A stretch of 64,000 nucleotides of DNA from Pseudomonas sp. FP1742 (GCF_030687145.1 NZ_CP117460.1:5704001-5768000), one strand, 5' to 3'; shown: positions 48,855 through 57,904, counted from the stretch's first letter. Notes: generated by a model not told the origin, from the sequence alone. Translations and numbers: made by a program.

Positions 48855-48872
48855 CACTGGACATACCGGTAA
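48855..48872. promoter_or_regulatory. Operator-like site 2 at the symporter transcription start
   Basis: CACTGGaCAtACCGGTaA, near-identical to site 1 and centred 76 bases from it. Its position at +1 to +18 would block transcription when bound. Confidence 0.6.
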
Positions 48873-48945
48873 GACCACAATAATTAAGTCCTGAATCTGA
48901 TGCGCCCCGCGCACGGCAGCCAGGACACCGACCAGGATTCCTCCC

Positions 48946-50259
48946 ATGCTCAGATGGTGCTCGCGTTCAATCTTCCTTCAAGTGGTTCTCGGACTGGTGC
49001 TCGGCATCATCTGCGGGCTGACCCTTCCCGAATACTCCGCCCAACTCAAACCGCTGGGCGACGGTTTCATCAAACTGATCAAGATGCTCATTGGCCTGAT
49101 CGTGTTTTGCGTGGTGGTCAGCGGCATCAGCGGTGCCGGTGATCTGAAAAAAGTCGGCCGCATCGGCCTCAAGTCGGTGATCTACTTTGAAGTGCTGACC
49201 ACCATCGCGCTGGTGATTGGTCTGGTGTTCGCCTTCAGTACCGGGATCGGCAGCGGCGCGAACATCCATCTGGACCAGCTCTCCGCCGCCGACATGGGCG
49301 ATATTGCCCAGCGCGGTCAGCACATGCACACCACCACTCAGTTTCTGATGGATCTGATTCCGACGTCGGTGATCGGCGCCTTCGCCGACAACAACATCCT
49401 GCAAGTCCTGCTGTTTTCGGTGCTGTTCGGCAGCGCGCTGAATCTGGTGGGCGAAGCGGCGTCGGGTATTTCCCGGCTGATCAATGAACTGAGCCATGTG
49501 ATCTTCCGGATCATGGGCATGATCGTGCGACTGGCGCCGATCGGCGTGTTCGGCGCCATTGCCTTCACCACCAGCAAATATGGCCTGGATTCGCTGCAAC
49601 ACCTGGGCAGCCTGGTCGGCCTGTTTTACCTGACCTGCGTGGCGTTCGTGACGCTGATACTCGGCCTGGTGATGCGCCTCTCGGGCCTGAAGATGTGGCC
49701 ACTGCTCAAGTACCTGCGCGAAGAACTGCTTATTGTCATGGGCACCGCTTCTTCCGACGCCGTGCTGCCACAAATCATGCGCAAGCTTGAGCATCTGGGC
49801 ATCGGCAGCTCCACGGTCGGGCTGGTGATTCCGACCGGGTACTCATTCAACCTTGACGGTTTTTCGATCTACCTGACCCTGGCCATCGTGTTCATCGCCA
49901 ATGCCACCGGCACGCCGCTGGCCATGACTGACCTGCTGACGATTCTGCTGGTGTCGCTGATCACCTCCAAAGGTGCCCACGGGATTCCCGGCTCGGCGCT
50001 GGTGATTCTCGCCGCCACCCTGACGGCGATCCCGGCGATTCCGGTAGTGGGCCTGGTGCTGGTGCTGGCGGTGGACTGGTTCATGGGCATCGGTCGGGCG
50101 CTGACCAACCTGATCGGCAACTGCGTCGCCACCGTGGCCATCGCCCGCTGGGAAAAGGACATCGATATTCAACGAGCGAACAAAGTGCTGTCCGGCCAGG
50201 TGGGTTATACCTTCCAGCCGAGAAAACCGGTGGCCCCGGCGCATCAGCAAGAGTTCTAA
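48946..50259 (+). CDS. DctA-like dicarboxylate/amino acid:cation symporter
   Basis: Inner-membrane secondary transporter of the DAACS family, 437 residues with about eight helices and two re-entrant loops. Family motifs: TASSDAVLPQIM (HP1 loop), VIPTGYSFNLDGFSIYLT (helix 7; DctA usually has T after FNLDG) and RALTNLIGNCVATVAIA (helix 8, Asn/Arg binding site). Closest in pattern to C4-dicarboxylate carrier DctA, but the substrate is uncertain. It is followed by two GntR-type regulators and preceded by two operator-like sites. Confidence 0.9.
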   Translation: MLRWCSRSIFLQVVLGLVLGIICGLTLPEYSAQLKPLGDGFIKLIKMLIGLIVFCVVVSGISGAGDLKKVGRIGLKSVIYFEVLTTIALVIGLVFAFSTGIGSGANIHLDQLSAADMGDIAQRGQHMHTTTQFLMDLIPTSVIGAFADNNILQVLLFSVLFGSALNLVGEAASGISRLINELSHVIFRIMGMIVRLAPIGVFGAIAFTTSKYGLDSLQHLGSLVGLFYLTCVAFVTLILGLVMRLSGLKMWPLLKYLREELLIVMGTASSDAVLPQIMRKLEHLGIGSSTVGLVIPTGYSFNLDGFSIYLTLAIVFIANATGTPLAMTDLLTILLVSLITSKGAHGIPGSALVILAATLTAIPAIPVVGLVLVLAVDWFMGIGRALTNLIGNCVATVAIARWEKDIDIQRANKVLSGQVGYTFQPRKPVAPAHQQEF

Positions 50260-50265
50260 AACAAT

Positions 50266-50291
50266 GTGTGCCTGCCCGCGGGCAGGCACAC
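50266..50291. other. Stable hairpin between symporter and regulator genes
   Basis: gtgtgcctgcc and ggcaggcacac form an 11-base perfect stem with a CGCG loop, 7 bases after the symporter stop and before the GTG of the regulator. No T-run follows. It could be a transcript stabiliser or partial terminator. Confidence 0.65.
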
Positions 50292-50313
50292 TCATCATGA
50301 CCTGGAGCGAACA

Positions 50314-51018
50314 GTGATTACCTCGTCAACCGTCGTAAATTCAGTGGTAGAAAAACTTCGGGCCGCGCTGGCCCGTGGTCAGTGGCGCTCCGGCGAAATG
50401 CTGCCGGGCCAGCGTGAACTGGCCGAACAACTGGGCATCAGCCGCCCAAGCCTGCGCGAAGCCGTCATCGTGCTGGAAACCCTTGGGCTGGTGCGTTCCA
50501 TGCCGGGCAAAGGCGTGGTGGTGCTGGAGGCCAATCTCAGCGACAGCCAAAGCCACGACAGCGCGGTCGCCGGGGCCAGTCTGGAAGATGTACTGCAACT
50601 GCGCTACACCCTCGAACCGTTCATCGTCGGCCTGGTGGCGCAGTCCATCAGCAGCAAGGAAGTCGGGCAACTGCGCCTGACCCTGATGGACATGCGCGAA
50701 GCCCTGGAAGCCAATGACAGCGAGGCCGGTGTGAACGCCTACATCGCGTTCCACGAAGAGTTGTTCACCCTGACCTCGAACCCGATTTTCCAGAGCGTGG
50801 TGCAGCAGACCAGCAATGCCCTCAAGCAAAGCGCCGACGTGCTGCGCAATTCTCCGGAGCACTTGGCTGAGCGCCTTGAAGAAAGCGAAGCCATGGTACG
50901 AGCGATCCGCAGCAAAAACAGCGCCCAGGCCAGTGCCGAAATGCGTCGGCACATCCTTCGGGAAGGCCAACGGATGGGCATCGAATTGAACATCCCGGAC
51001 GACCACCTCGGCAGTTGA
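50314..51018 (+). CDS. FadR-subfamily GntR transcriptional regulator
   Basis: 234 residues. N-terminal winged helix (VVEKLRAALARGQWRSGEMLPGQRELAEQLGISRPSLREAVIVL) and C-terminal FCD ligand domain (YIAFHEELF; MRRHIL). GTG start at 50314 with GGAG seven bases before. The usual third metal His of FCD is not obvious (SEAMVRAI). It follows the DctA-like transporter and probably controls it through the CACTGG...ACCGGT sites at 48779 and 48855. The ligand is probably the transported carboxylate; this is inference. Confidence 0.9.
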   Translation: MITSSTVVNSVVEKLRAALARGQWRSGEMLPGQRELAEQLGISRPSLREAVIVLETLGLVRSMPGKGVVVLEANLSDSQSHDSAVAGASLEDVLQLRYTLEPFIVGLVAQSISSKEVGQLRLTLMDMREALEANDSEAGVNAYIAFHEELFTLTSNPIFQSVVQQTSNALKQSADVLRNSPEHLAERLEESEAMVRAIRSKNSAQASAEMRRHILREGQRMGIELNIPDDHLGS

Positions 51019-51044
51019 CCCCCTCTTCGAATTGGAGACAGGCC

Positions 51045-51737
51045 ATGAACAGCTTCGCCTCACTACAAACACTGACTGCCCTACCTTTTCGCCCTCCGGT
51101 AGATGATCTCTACGCACGGGTCTTCGATGCCATTCTCGAGCAGCGAATCGATGCGACCAGTCGCTTTACCGAAGAAAGCCTGGCGCAGATGTTCGGTGTT
51201 CGACGCAGTGACATTCGTGGCGTGCTGACGCAGCTGTCCCATCAGCAGATCATCATCCTGCGGACCAATCATCGTCCCCGGGTCGCCGCACCGGATGCCG
51301 AACAGACCCGTCAGACCCTTCATGCCCGACGCCTGACCGAAATCACCCTGGTGAAACTGGCCTGCCAGAAGCCTCGTGCACAAGATTTGAAACGCCTGCG
51401 GGCCTTGATCGACAGTGAGCGCCAATGTAAGGAGCGCGGCCCATCGATTCGGTTATCGGGGGAGTTTCACTTGCAGCTAGCCGAGATGGCGGGAAATGCA
51501 CCGCTGGCGCATTTCCTTGGCAGCCTGGTGCCGCTGACTTCACTGGCGATTGCGCGATCCGGCGAGAGAACGCGCAACTGTTGCGTGTGGCAGGAACATC
51601 TGGCCATTGTCGATGCGGTTGAGCGCGGGGATGCGGCGACGGCGGTCATGTTGATGAGCCGGCACTCGGATCATCTTGAGCAAACATTGCTGAACTCTGG
51701 TTATGTCACCAGCCTGGACTGTCGTGTTGCCGGTTAA
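51045..51737 (+). CDS. Second GntR-family (FCD) transcriptional regulator
   Basis: 230 residues. Winged-helix region LYARVFDAILEQRIDATSRF...MFGVRRSDIRGVLTQLSHQQII; FCD-type C-terminus with FHLQLAEMAGN, WQEHLAIVDAVERGD and SRHSDHLEQTL, including three metal-type His. ATG at 51045 with TTGGAGA upstream. It begins 26 bases after the preceding regulator, so the two are likely co-transcribed. Target and ligand are unknown. Confidence 0.88.
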   Translation: MNSFASLQTLTALPFRPPVDDLYARVFDAILEQRIDATSRFTEESLAQMFGVRRSDIRGVLTQLSHQQIIILRTNHRPRVAAPDAEQTRQTLHARRLTEITLVKLACQKPRAQDLKRLRALIDSERQCKERGPSIRLSGEFHLQLAEMAGNAPLAHFLGSLVPLTSLAIARSGERTRNCCVWQEHLAIVDAVERGDAATAVMLMSRHSDHLEQTLLNSGYVTSLDCRVAG

Positions 51738-51743
51738 ATGGCT

Positions 51744-51807
51744 ATCGCGGGCAAGCCCGCTCCCACAGGTTTAGCGTTGACTTTGTGGGAGCGGGCTTGC
51801 CCGCGAT
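51744..51807. repeat. REP pair (tail-to-tail, cgcgat subtype)
   Basis: atcgcgggcaagcccgctcc and ggagcgggcttgcccgcgat lie only 16 bases apart, between the convergent GntR and yjiA genes. The compact spacing makes a near-continuous cruciform. Confidence 0.8.
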
Positions 51808-51834
51808 GGCGTCAACACTGACGCTACAGATGTT

Positions 51835-52806
51835 TCAAGCTGCCGCAACCCGCGCAAACCCCTCGCGAATCTTCTCTTGCGGCAAATCGTCGGCAATGAA
51901 CACGATGACGCTTTCCCGCGTCTCGTCGTCCGCCCACTCCGTATCCCAGTCGAATCCGTACAACTTCAAGACACCCTGAAACACCATGCGCCGCGGTTCG
52001 CCGAGAATGTTCAAAACGCCTTTATAGCGCAGCAATTGCTTGCCATGGTCTTCCAGTAGTTCGTTCATGAACTCACTGAGTTTGTCGATATCCAGCGGCT
52101 TGTCGGTGCGCAGCACCAGACTGGAAATGCGGTCGATGGAGGGAGCCTTGCTCACCGGGCGCAAACTCACGCCGCCACCGAGGTCGGCATTGAGGTTGAA
52201 GCCACGCACGTCGAGCAGTTCAGCCAGGTCGATCTTGCCATGGTCGACCACGCGTATCGGCGCGCGGCGGTTGATGCGGGTCAGGCGCTCGCTGAGGGCG
52301 GTGAAGGTCGGCTCATCCACCAGATCGCATTTGCTCACCAGCAATCGGTCGGCGAAGCCGATCTGCGCCTGGGCGATGGTCTGGGTCAGGTGCAGCTCGG
52401 CGTGGGCCGCGTCCACCAGAGTGATGATGCCGTCGAGGATATAGCGCTCGCGCAACTCTTCGTCGATGAAGAAGGTTTGCGCTACCGGTGCCGGATCGGC
52501 CAGACCGGTGCATTCGATCACCAGACGGTCGAAGGCGATTTCGCCGCTGTCCAGGCGCTCCAGCAACAGGTACAACGCCTTGGTCAGGTCAGTGTGGATG
52601 GTGCAGCAGACGCAGCCGTTGGACAGCGTCATCACTTGCACCGGCTCGTCGCCCAACAGCTGGGTGTCGATGCCGGCGTCACTGAATTCATTTTCGATCA
52701 CGGCGATTTTCAGGCCATGCTCGGCTTTGAGCAGGTGGCGCAACAACGTGGTCTTGCCGGCGCCTAGAAAGCCGCTGAGGATTGTTACTGGAATGGGAGA
52801 GGACAA
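51835..52806 (-). CDS. yjiA: COG0523/CobW-family GTPase YjiA
   Basis: G3E GTPase of the metal-chaperone superfamily, 323 residues. Walker A GFLGAGKTTLLRHLL, the metal motif GCVCCTI, Walker-B-like ECTGLADP, NKCD-type SKCD, and a C-terminal CobW_C domain (GVLNILGEPRRMVFQGV). In E. coli yjiA lies with yjiX and btsT (yjiY), as here. Start MSSPIPVTILSGFLGAG with GGAGAACC upstream. A REPIN separates it from yjiX. Metal specificity is not evident. Confidence 0.93.
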   Translation of the reverse strand: MSSPIPVTILSGFLGAGKTTLLRHLLKAEHGLKIAVIENEFSDAGIDTQLLGDEPVQVMTLSNGCVCCTIHTDLTKALYLLLERLDSGEIAFDRLVIECTGLADPAPVAQTFFIDEELRERYILDGIITLVDAAHAELHLTQTIAQAQIGFADRLLVSKCDLVDEPTFTALSERLTRINRRAPIRVVDHGKIDLAELLDVRGFNLNADLGGGVSLRPVSKAPSIDRISSLVLRTDKPLDIDKLSEFMNELLEDHGKQLLRYKGVLNILGEPRRMVFQGVLKLYGFDWDTEWADDETRESVIVFIADDLPQEKIREGFARVAAA

Positions 52807-52851
52807 ACGGGTTCTCCTGTTTCACAACGTTAAAAAACAACACAAAACTAA

Positions 52852-52941
52852 TGTGGGAGCGGGCTTGCTCGCGAAGAGGTCGTGTCAGTCGACATTAATG
52901 TTGAATGGCACACCGCTTTCGCGGGCAGGCCCGCTCCCACA
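52852..52941. repeat. REPIN between yjiX and yjiA
   Basis: tgtgggagcgggcttgctcg and its near-complement cgggcaggcccgctcccaca about 40 bases on, in classical REPIN orientation, inside the cstA-yjiX-yjiA run of genes. Confidence 0.85.
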
Positions 52942-52967
52942 GGGATTGCATCAACCCGGCTGTCGGA

Positions 52968-53165
52968 TCAACAGCACTTCGGTCCACCCTTGCCACCGTA
53001 ACGAGCCTCTTGGCGTTCCCGAAAGAACGCCTCGTAGCTCATCACCGGTTTATCCGGGTGTTTGGTGTGCATATGCTCGACGTAGTTGTCGTAGTCGGGC
53101 ATGCCGACCATCAGGCGCGCGGCCTGACCGAGGTATTTACCGAGGCGACTCAGGTCATTGAACAT
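52968..53165 (-). CDS. yjiX: YbdD/YjiX family small protein
   Basis: 65-residue DUF466 protein ([37 protein letters not shown]... GGPKCC), with the invariant PDY-x-Y-xH core and a cysteine-rich end. It always accompanies CstA/BtsT carriers. It begins 15 bases after cstA. Function is unknown. Confidence 0.92.
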   Translation of the reverse strand: MFNDLSRLGKYLGQAARLMVGMPDYDNYVEHMHTKHPDKPVMSYEAFFRERQEARYGGKGGPKCC

Positions 53166-53180
53166 GGTGCAATCCTCAGG

Positions 53181-55247
53181 TTACGCATCCGGCTGAGCCT
53201 GGAACGGCGACTCTTTATCCGTGCGTTCTTTGGTGCCCCAGGCGGCGATACCGACCTTGAGCGCATAGAACAGGATGCTGAACACCACGAACAGGAACAG
53301 CGCGGTCAGCGTTGCGTTGGTGTAGGCGTTGTAGATTACATGCTGCATCTGCTCGATGCTCTTGGCCGGCGCGAGGATCTGACCACCGGCCAGGGCATCG
53401 CTGTACTTCTTGGCCAGCGACAGGAAGCCGATCGCCGGGTTGGCGTCGAACAGCTTGATGAAGCCTGCGGTGGTGGTGCAGATCAGCAACCAAACGGCGG
53501 GCAGCATGGTGACCCAGATGTAGCGCTGGCGCTTCATTTTGATCAGCACAACGGTCGCCAGCATCAGCGCGATTCCGGCCAGCATCTGGTTGGAGATACC
53601 GAACAGCGGCCACAAGGTGTTGATCCCGCCCAATGGGTCGATCACGCCCTGGTACAGCAAATAGCCCCACATCGCCACGCAACCGGCGGTGGCGATCAGG
53701 TTGGCGGTCCAGGACTCGGTGCGTCTCAGCGCCGGTACGAAGGAGCCGAGCAAATCCTGCAGCATGAAACGCCCGGCACGGGTACCGGCGTCGACCGCGG
53801 TCAGGATGAACAGTGCTTCGAACAGGATCGCGAAGTGGTACCAGAACGCCATGGTGTTTTCGCCCGGCAGCACACTGTGCAGGATCTGCGCGATACCGAC
53901 CGCCAGGGTCGGTGCGCCACCGGCACGGGCCAGGACAGTGGTTTCACCGATGTCCTTGGCCACCGCTTGCAACGCTTCCGGCGTGATGGCAAAGCCCCAG
54001 TTGCTGACCGCTGTCGCTACCGCCACCACGTCACCGCCGACGACCGCCGCCGGGCTGTTCATGGCGAAGTACACGCCAGGCTCGATCACCGAAGCGGCCA
54101 CCATCGCCATGATTGCCACGAAGGATTCCATCAACATGCCGCCGTAACCGATGTAACGGGCGTTAACCTCGTTATCCAGCAGCTTCGGTGTAGTGCCGGA
54201 AGCAATCAGCGCATGGAAACCCGAGACCGCGCCACAGGCAATGGTGATGAACAGGAACGGAAACAACCCGCCCTTCCACACCGGCCCGGTGCCGTCAATG
54301 AACTGGGTCAATGCCGGCATTTTCAGCACGGGCATGGTGATCAGAATACCGATCGCCAGGGCGACGATGGTGCCGATCTTGAGGAAGGTGGACAGGTAAT
54401 CGCGAGGCGCCAGGATCAGCCACACCGGCAACACCGCCGCCACGAAACCGTAGCCGATCAGCATCCAGGTGATCTGGACCCCGGTAAAACTGAACGCCTT
54501 GGCCCACACCGGGTCAGCGGCAATCTGCCCGCCCAGCCAGATCGAACCCAGCAGCAACGCCACGCCGATCACCGAGATTTCACCGATGCGGCCCGGGCGG
54601 ATGTAGCGCATGTAGACGCCCATGAACATCGCGATCGGGATGGTCGCCATCACGGTAAAGATGCCCCACGGGCTTTCGGCCAGGGCCTTGACCACGATCA
54701 GCGCCAGCACCGCGAGGATGATGATCATGATCAGGAAGCAGCCGAACAGCGCGATGGTCCCGGGGATGCGGCCCATTTCTTCACGCACCATGTCGCCCAG
54801 GGAGCGACCGTTGCGGCGGGTGGACATGAACAGGACCATGAAGTCCTGAACCGCACCGGCCAGCACCACGCCGGCAATCAGCCACAGCGTGCCGGGCAAG
54901 TAGCCCATCTGCGCCGCCAAGACCGGACCGACCAGCGGCCCCGCGCCGGCGATGGCCGCGAAGTGGTGACCGAAAAGAATATGTTTGTTGGTCGGCACAT
55001 AGTCCAGACCATCATTGTTGAGCACAGCGGGGGTAGCCCGACGCGAGTCGAGTTGCATCACATTGTTAGCAATGAACAGGCTGTAATAACGATACGCAAC
55101 CAGATAAATGGCCACGGCGGCGACCACGATCCACAAGGCGTTGATCGCCTCGCCTCGGCGCAATGCCACTACGCCCAGGGCACACGCACCTACGACTGCC
55201 AGCAGCAGCCAGGGTAAGTGGCGTAGCGGGCTATTATTATTTTTCAT
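53181..55247 (-). CDS. cstA: Carbon-starvation/pyruvate transporter CstA/BtsT family
   Basis: Large inner-membrane transporter of 688 residues with about 16-18 helices. The CstA signature KHILFGHHFAAIAGAGPLVGP lies near residue 95; the CstA-type end domain follows a cytoplasmic tail. E. coli homologues CstA and BtsT carry peptides and pyruvate; which applies here is not clear, but linkage with yjiX and yjiA matches the btsT operon. The ATG at 55247 is chosen over an upstream extension with no membrane signal. First gene of cstA-yjiX-yjiA. Confidence 0.93.
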   Translation of the reverse strand: MKNNNSPLRHLPWLLLAVVGACALGVVALRRGEAINALWIVVAAVAIYLVAYRYYSLFIANNVMQLDSRRATPAVLNNDGLDYVPTNKHILFGHHFAAIAGAGPLVGPVLAAQMGYLPGTLWLIAGVVLAGAVQDFMVLFMSTRRNGRSLGDMVREEMGRIPGTIALFGCFLIMIIILAVLALIVVKALAESPWGIFTVMATIPIAMFMGVYMRYIRPGRIGEISVIGVALLLGSIWLGGQIAADPVWAKAFSFTGVQITWMLIGYGFVAAVLPVWLILAPRDYLSTFLKIGTIVALAIGILITMPVLKMPALTQFIDGTGPVWKGGLFPFLFITIACGAVSGFHALIASGTTPKLLDNEVNARYIGYGGMLMESFVAIMAMVAASVIEPGVYFAMNSPAAVVGGDVVAVATAVSNWGFAITPEALQAVAKDIGETTVLARAGGAPTLAVGIAQILHSVLPGENTMAFWYHFAILFEALFILTAVDAGTRAGRFMLQDLLGSFVPALRRTESWTANLIATAGCVAMWGYLLYQGVIDPLGGINTLWPLFGISNQMLAGIALMLATVVLIKMKRQRYIWVTMLPAVWLLICTTTAGFIKLFDANPAIGFLSLAKKYSDALAGGQILAPAKSIEQMQHVIYNAYTNATLTALFLFVVFSILFYALKVGIAAWGTKERTDKESPFQAQPDA

Positions 55248-55416
55248 TTTATGATTCCAGCCAGAGTGGACAAGAAAAGACATCCATTCGAGTTTAGCGC
55301 TACTGGCCTCAAAGGCCACCCCCTAACATTGGTCTGGATAAGGTCTTGCACGGCGGTCATGGCAGCGGATGCCAAGCCCGGTCTATAGTCAGTGCACCAA
55401 GCAGAGAGGTCAGGCC

Positions 55417-55785
55417 ATGAGCGAACAGCATTCCGACCGCCGCCGTTTCAAGCGCATTACCTTCAATGCGCAGACAGAACTGAGCCAAAATGGGCAACGT
55501 TGGCCAGTGCAATTGCTTGACCTGTCGCTCAAGGGCATGCTGATCCAGCGTCCCGAGCCCTGGTTGGGCGATGCCAGCCAGCCTTTCTCAGCCGATATCC
55601 ATTTGAACCCCGAGACCGAGATCAGAATGGATGTGCTGTTGGCCCACAATGATTATGGCCAGCTGGGTTTTGTCTGCCAGCATATCGGGCTGGACTCGAT
55701 CGAACACCTGAGACGGTTGATCGAACTGAACCTCGGTGATCCCGAGGAACTGGAGCGGGAATTGGGGGCGTTGATCGATACCTGA
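55417..55785 (+). CDS. PilZ-domain c-di-GMP receptor protein
   Basis: 122-residue single PilZ domain. Both c-di-GMP contact motifs are present: RRRFKR near residue 8 (RxxxR) and DLSLKG near 36 (D/NxSxxG). The ATG at 55417 follows AGAGAGG. A stand-alone effector of this kind usually relays c-di-GMP to motility or secretion partners, which cannot be named here. Divergent from cstA; convergent with radA. Confidence 0.92.
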   Translation: MSEQHSDRRRFKRITFNAQTELSQNGQRWPVQLLDLSLKGMLIQRPEPWLGDASQPFSADIHLNPETEIRMDVLLAHNDYGQLGFVCQHIGLDSIEHLRRLIELNLGDPEELERELGALIDT

Positions 55786-55804
55786 CGACCCGGCACCATT
55801 CCAA

Positions 55805-55894
55805 TGAGGGAGCGGGCTTGCTCGCGAAGGCGGCTCAACATTCAATATCAATGCTGATTGTCAGACCGCTTTCGCGAGCAAGCCCGCTCCCACA
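55805..55894. repeat. REPIN between convergent pilZ and radA genes
   Basis: gagggagcgggcttgctcgcg and cgcgagcaagcccgctcccac about 45 bases apart, classical orientation. Confidence 0.85.
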
Positions 55895-55916
55895 GGGAAT
55901 GTGCAAGCATTGAAAA

Positions 55917-57284
55917 CTACTCAAACAGTGCGTCGAGGGCCTGTTCAAGACGCGTCACGGCAATAATCTGCAACCCTGGCGGTGCCTCTTTCGGTGCGTT
56001 GCCCTTGGGTACGATGGCGCGTTTGAAGCCGTGTTTGGCGGCTTCTTTCAAGCGTTCCTGGCCACTCGGTACCGGGCGCACTTCACCCGACAACCCGACT
56101 TCACCAAACACCAGCAGATCGTGCGGCAGCGGCCGATTGCGCAAACTGGACATGACCGCCGCCATCAAGGCCAGGTCGGACGCTGTTTCCAGCACCTTCA
56201 CTCCGCCAACTACGTTGAGGAACACATCCTGATCGTGGGTCGGGATACCGCCGTGGCGGTGCAGAACCGCCAACAACATGGCCAGGCGATTCTGATCCAG
56301 ACCGAGCGTCACCCGGCGCGGGTTGGCCAGATGACTGTCATCCACCAACGCCTGGACTTCCACCAGCATCGGCCGGGTGCCTTCCCATGTGGCCATGACC
56401 ACGCTGCCCGGGACTTCTTCCTGAGCGCGGGTGAGGAAAATCGCCGAGGGGTTGGAGACTTCTTTCAGGCCCTTGTCGGTCATGCCGAACACACCCAACT
56501 CATTCACCGCGCCGAAACGATTTTTCACCGCCCGCAGAAGGCGCAGGCGTCCATCGGACTCACCTTCGAAATACAGAACGGTGTCGACCATGTGTTCCAG
56601 CACTCGAGGGCCGGCCAACGCGCCCTCTTTGGTGACATGGCCCACGAGAAAAATCGCCGTGCCACTTTGCTTGGCATAGCGCACCAGCAATGCCGCGCTT
56701 TCGCGTACCTGGGAAACGCCCCCCGGCGCCGATTGCAGTTGCTCGGTGAAGATCGTCTGAATCGAGTCGATCACCATCACCTTGGGTTTTTCCTGCCGGG
56801 CGGTGGCGATGATGGTTTCGATGCAGGTTTCGGTCATCACCCGCAGTTGATCCTGCGGCAAGCCCAGGCGCCGGGCACGCATGGCCACTTGTTGCTGGGA
56901 TTCTTCGCCAGTGACATACAGCGCCGGCATGCTCTTGGCGAGGTTGCACAAGGTTTGCAACAGAATGGTCGACTTGCCGATGCCGGGATCCCCCCCGATC
57001 AACACCACCGAGCCATCCACCAGGCCGCCGCCCAGCACGCGATCCAGCTCGCCGGACGCCGTGGAGAAACGTGGAATCTCTTCGACACTGACTTCGGCCA
57101 GGGTCTTGATCTGCGCCTGCTGGCCGGTCCAACCGGTGCGACCGCTGGGGGCCGCGGCGCCGCCACTCTCCACCATGGTTTCGGTCAGCGTGTTCCAGGC
57201 CCCGCATTCGCCGCACTGGCCGGCCCACTTGGGGAAGGTTGAGCCACACTCGGTGCAGCCGTACATGCGCTTGGCCTTGGCCAT
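55917..57284 (-). CDS. radA: DNA repair protein RadA (Sms)
   Basis: RecA-like branch-migration ATPase in recombinational repair. 455 residues: a C4 zinc finger at the N-terminus (CTECG ... CGEC), Walker A GGDPGIGKST near 95, the RadA-specific KNRFG motif (AVKNRFGAVNE), and a C-terminal Lon-like non-proteolytic domain. The ATG at 57284 begins MAKAKRMYGCTECG. Located downstream of katB-ankB on the same strand. Confidence 0.97.
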   Translation of the reverse strand: MAKAKRMYGCTECGSTFPKWAGQCGECGAWNTLTETMVESGGAAAPSGRTGWTGQQAQIKTLAEVSVEEIPRFSTASGELDRVLGGGLVDGSVVLIGGDPGIGKSTILLQTLCNLAKSMPALYVTGEESQQQVAMRARRLGLPQDQLRVMTETCIETIIATARQEKPKVMVIDSIQTIFTEQLQSAPGGVSQVRESAALLVRYAKQSGTAIFLVGHVTKEGALAGPRVLEHMVDTVLYFEGESDGRLRLLRAVKNRFGAVNELGVFGMTDKGLKEVSNPSAIFLTRAQEEVPGSVVMATWEGTRPMLVEVQALVDDSHLANPRRVTLGLDQNRLAMLLAVLHRHGGIPTHDQDVFLNVVGGVKVLETASDLALMAAVMSSLRNRPLPHDLLVFGEVGLSGEVRPVPSGQERLKEAAKHGFKRAIVPKGNAPKEAPPGLQIIAVTRLEQALDALFE

Positions 57285-57329
57285 CTGAACTCCCGGCAAA
57301 AACCGCGATGATAGCTCAGCTGACGCGGA

Positions 57330-57884
57330 TCAGCGCGGCACCGCCGTACGGATTTCACCGCTGGCCAGACGCGCGGCACTGTTACCCAGCGGATCTTCGG
57401 CATTCATGTCCGCCCCCTTGGCCTTGAGTGCGTCAAGCAACTCGACGCGCTTGAACAACCCGGCATACATTGCGGCAGTCTGCCCCGCGCCGTTGCGTTG
57501 GTCGGGGCTGCAATTGGCAGCCAGCAGGGTTCGGGCGATCTGCACTTCGCCCTTGAAAATCGCGCCCATCAATGCCGTGTTGCCGCGTTGATCCTGAGCG
57601 CAGGCGTCCGCACCGGCAGCGAGCAAACGCTCCACGGCGGCTCCCTGACCGTGATAAGCGGCCAGAATCAGCGCGGTGTAACCCTTGCTGTCCCGGGTGT
57701 CGAGGGAATAACCGGCCTCGATGAAAGTTTCGAGCATGGGCACATCACCGCGTCGGGCGGCATCGAAATAGTAATCCTGTAGTTGGGCTTTCAGCGCTTC
57801 GGGGTCCTTCGAGACTTGCTCGTCAGGCCCGGCGAGCACGCCGAATGACACACACGCCAGAAACAGAGACAGATAAAAACGCAT
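57330..57884 (-). CDS. ankB: Ankyrin-repeat periplasmic protein AnkB
   Basis: 184 residues with signal peptide MRFYLSLFLACVSFGVLA and about four ankyrin repeats (DARRGDVPMLETFIEAGYSLD; GYTALILAAYHGQGAAVERLL; GNTALMGAIFKGEVQIARTLL; GQTAAMYAGLFKRVELLDAL). In P. aeruginosa ankB follows katB and is needed for full KatB activity. Same layout here, 57 bases after katB with a palindromic hairpin between. Confidence 0.92.
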   Translation of the reverse strand: MRFYLSLFLACVSFGVLAGPDEQVSKDPEALKAQLQDYYFDAARRGDVPMLETFIEAGYSLDTRDSKGYTALILAAYHGQGAAVERLLAAGADACAQDQRGNTALMGAIFKGEVQIARTLLAANCSPDQRNGAGQTAAMYAGLFKRVELLDALKAKGADMNAEDPLGNSAARLASGEIRTAVPR

Positions 57885-57904
57885 GGCGGAGCTCCTTGAT
57901 CAGA

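Noticed and set aside
52905..55217. 770-codon frame antisense to cstA
   Set aside because: His/Gln-rich mirror of the membrane protein; no signal or ribosome-binding site.
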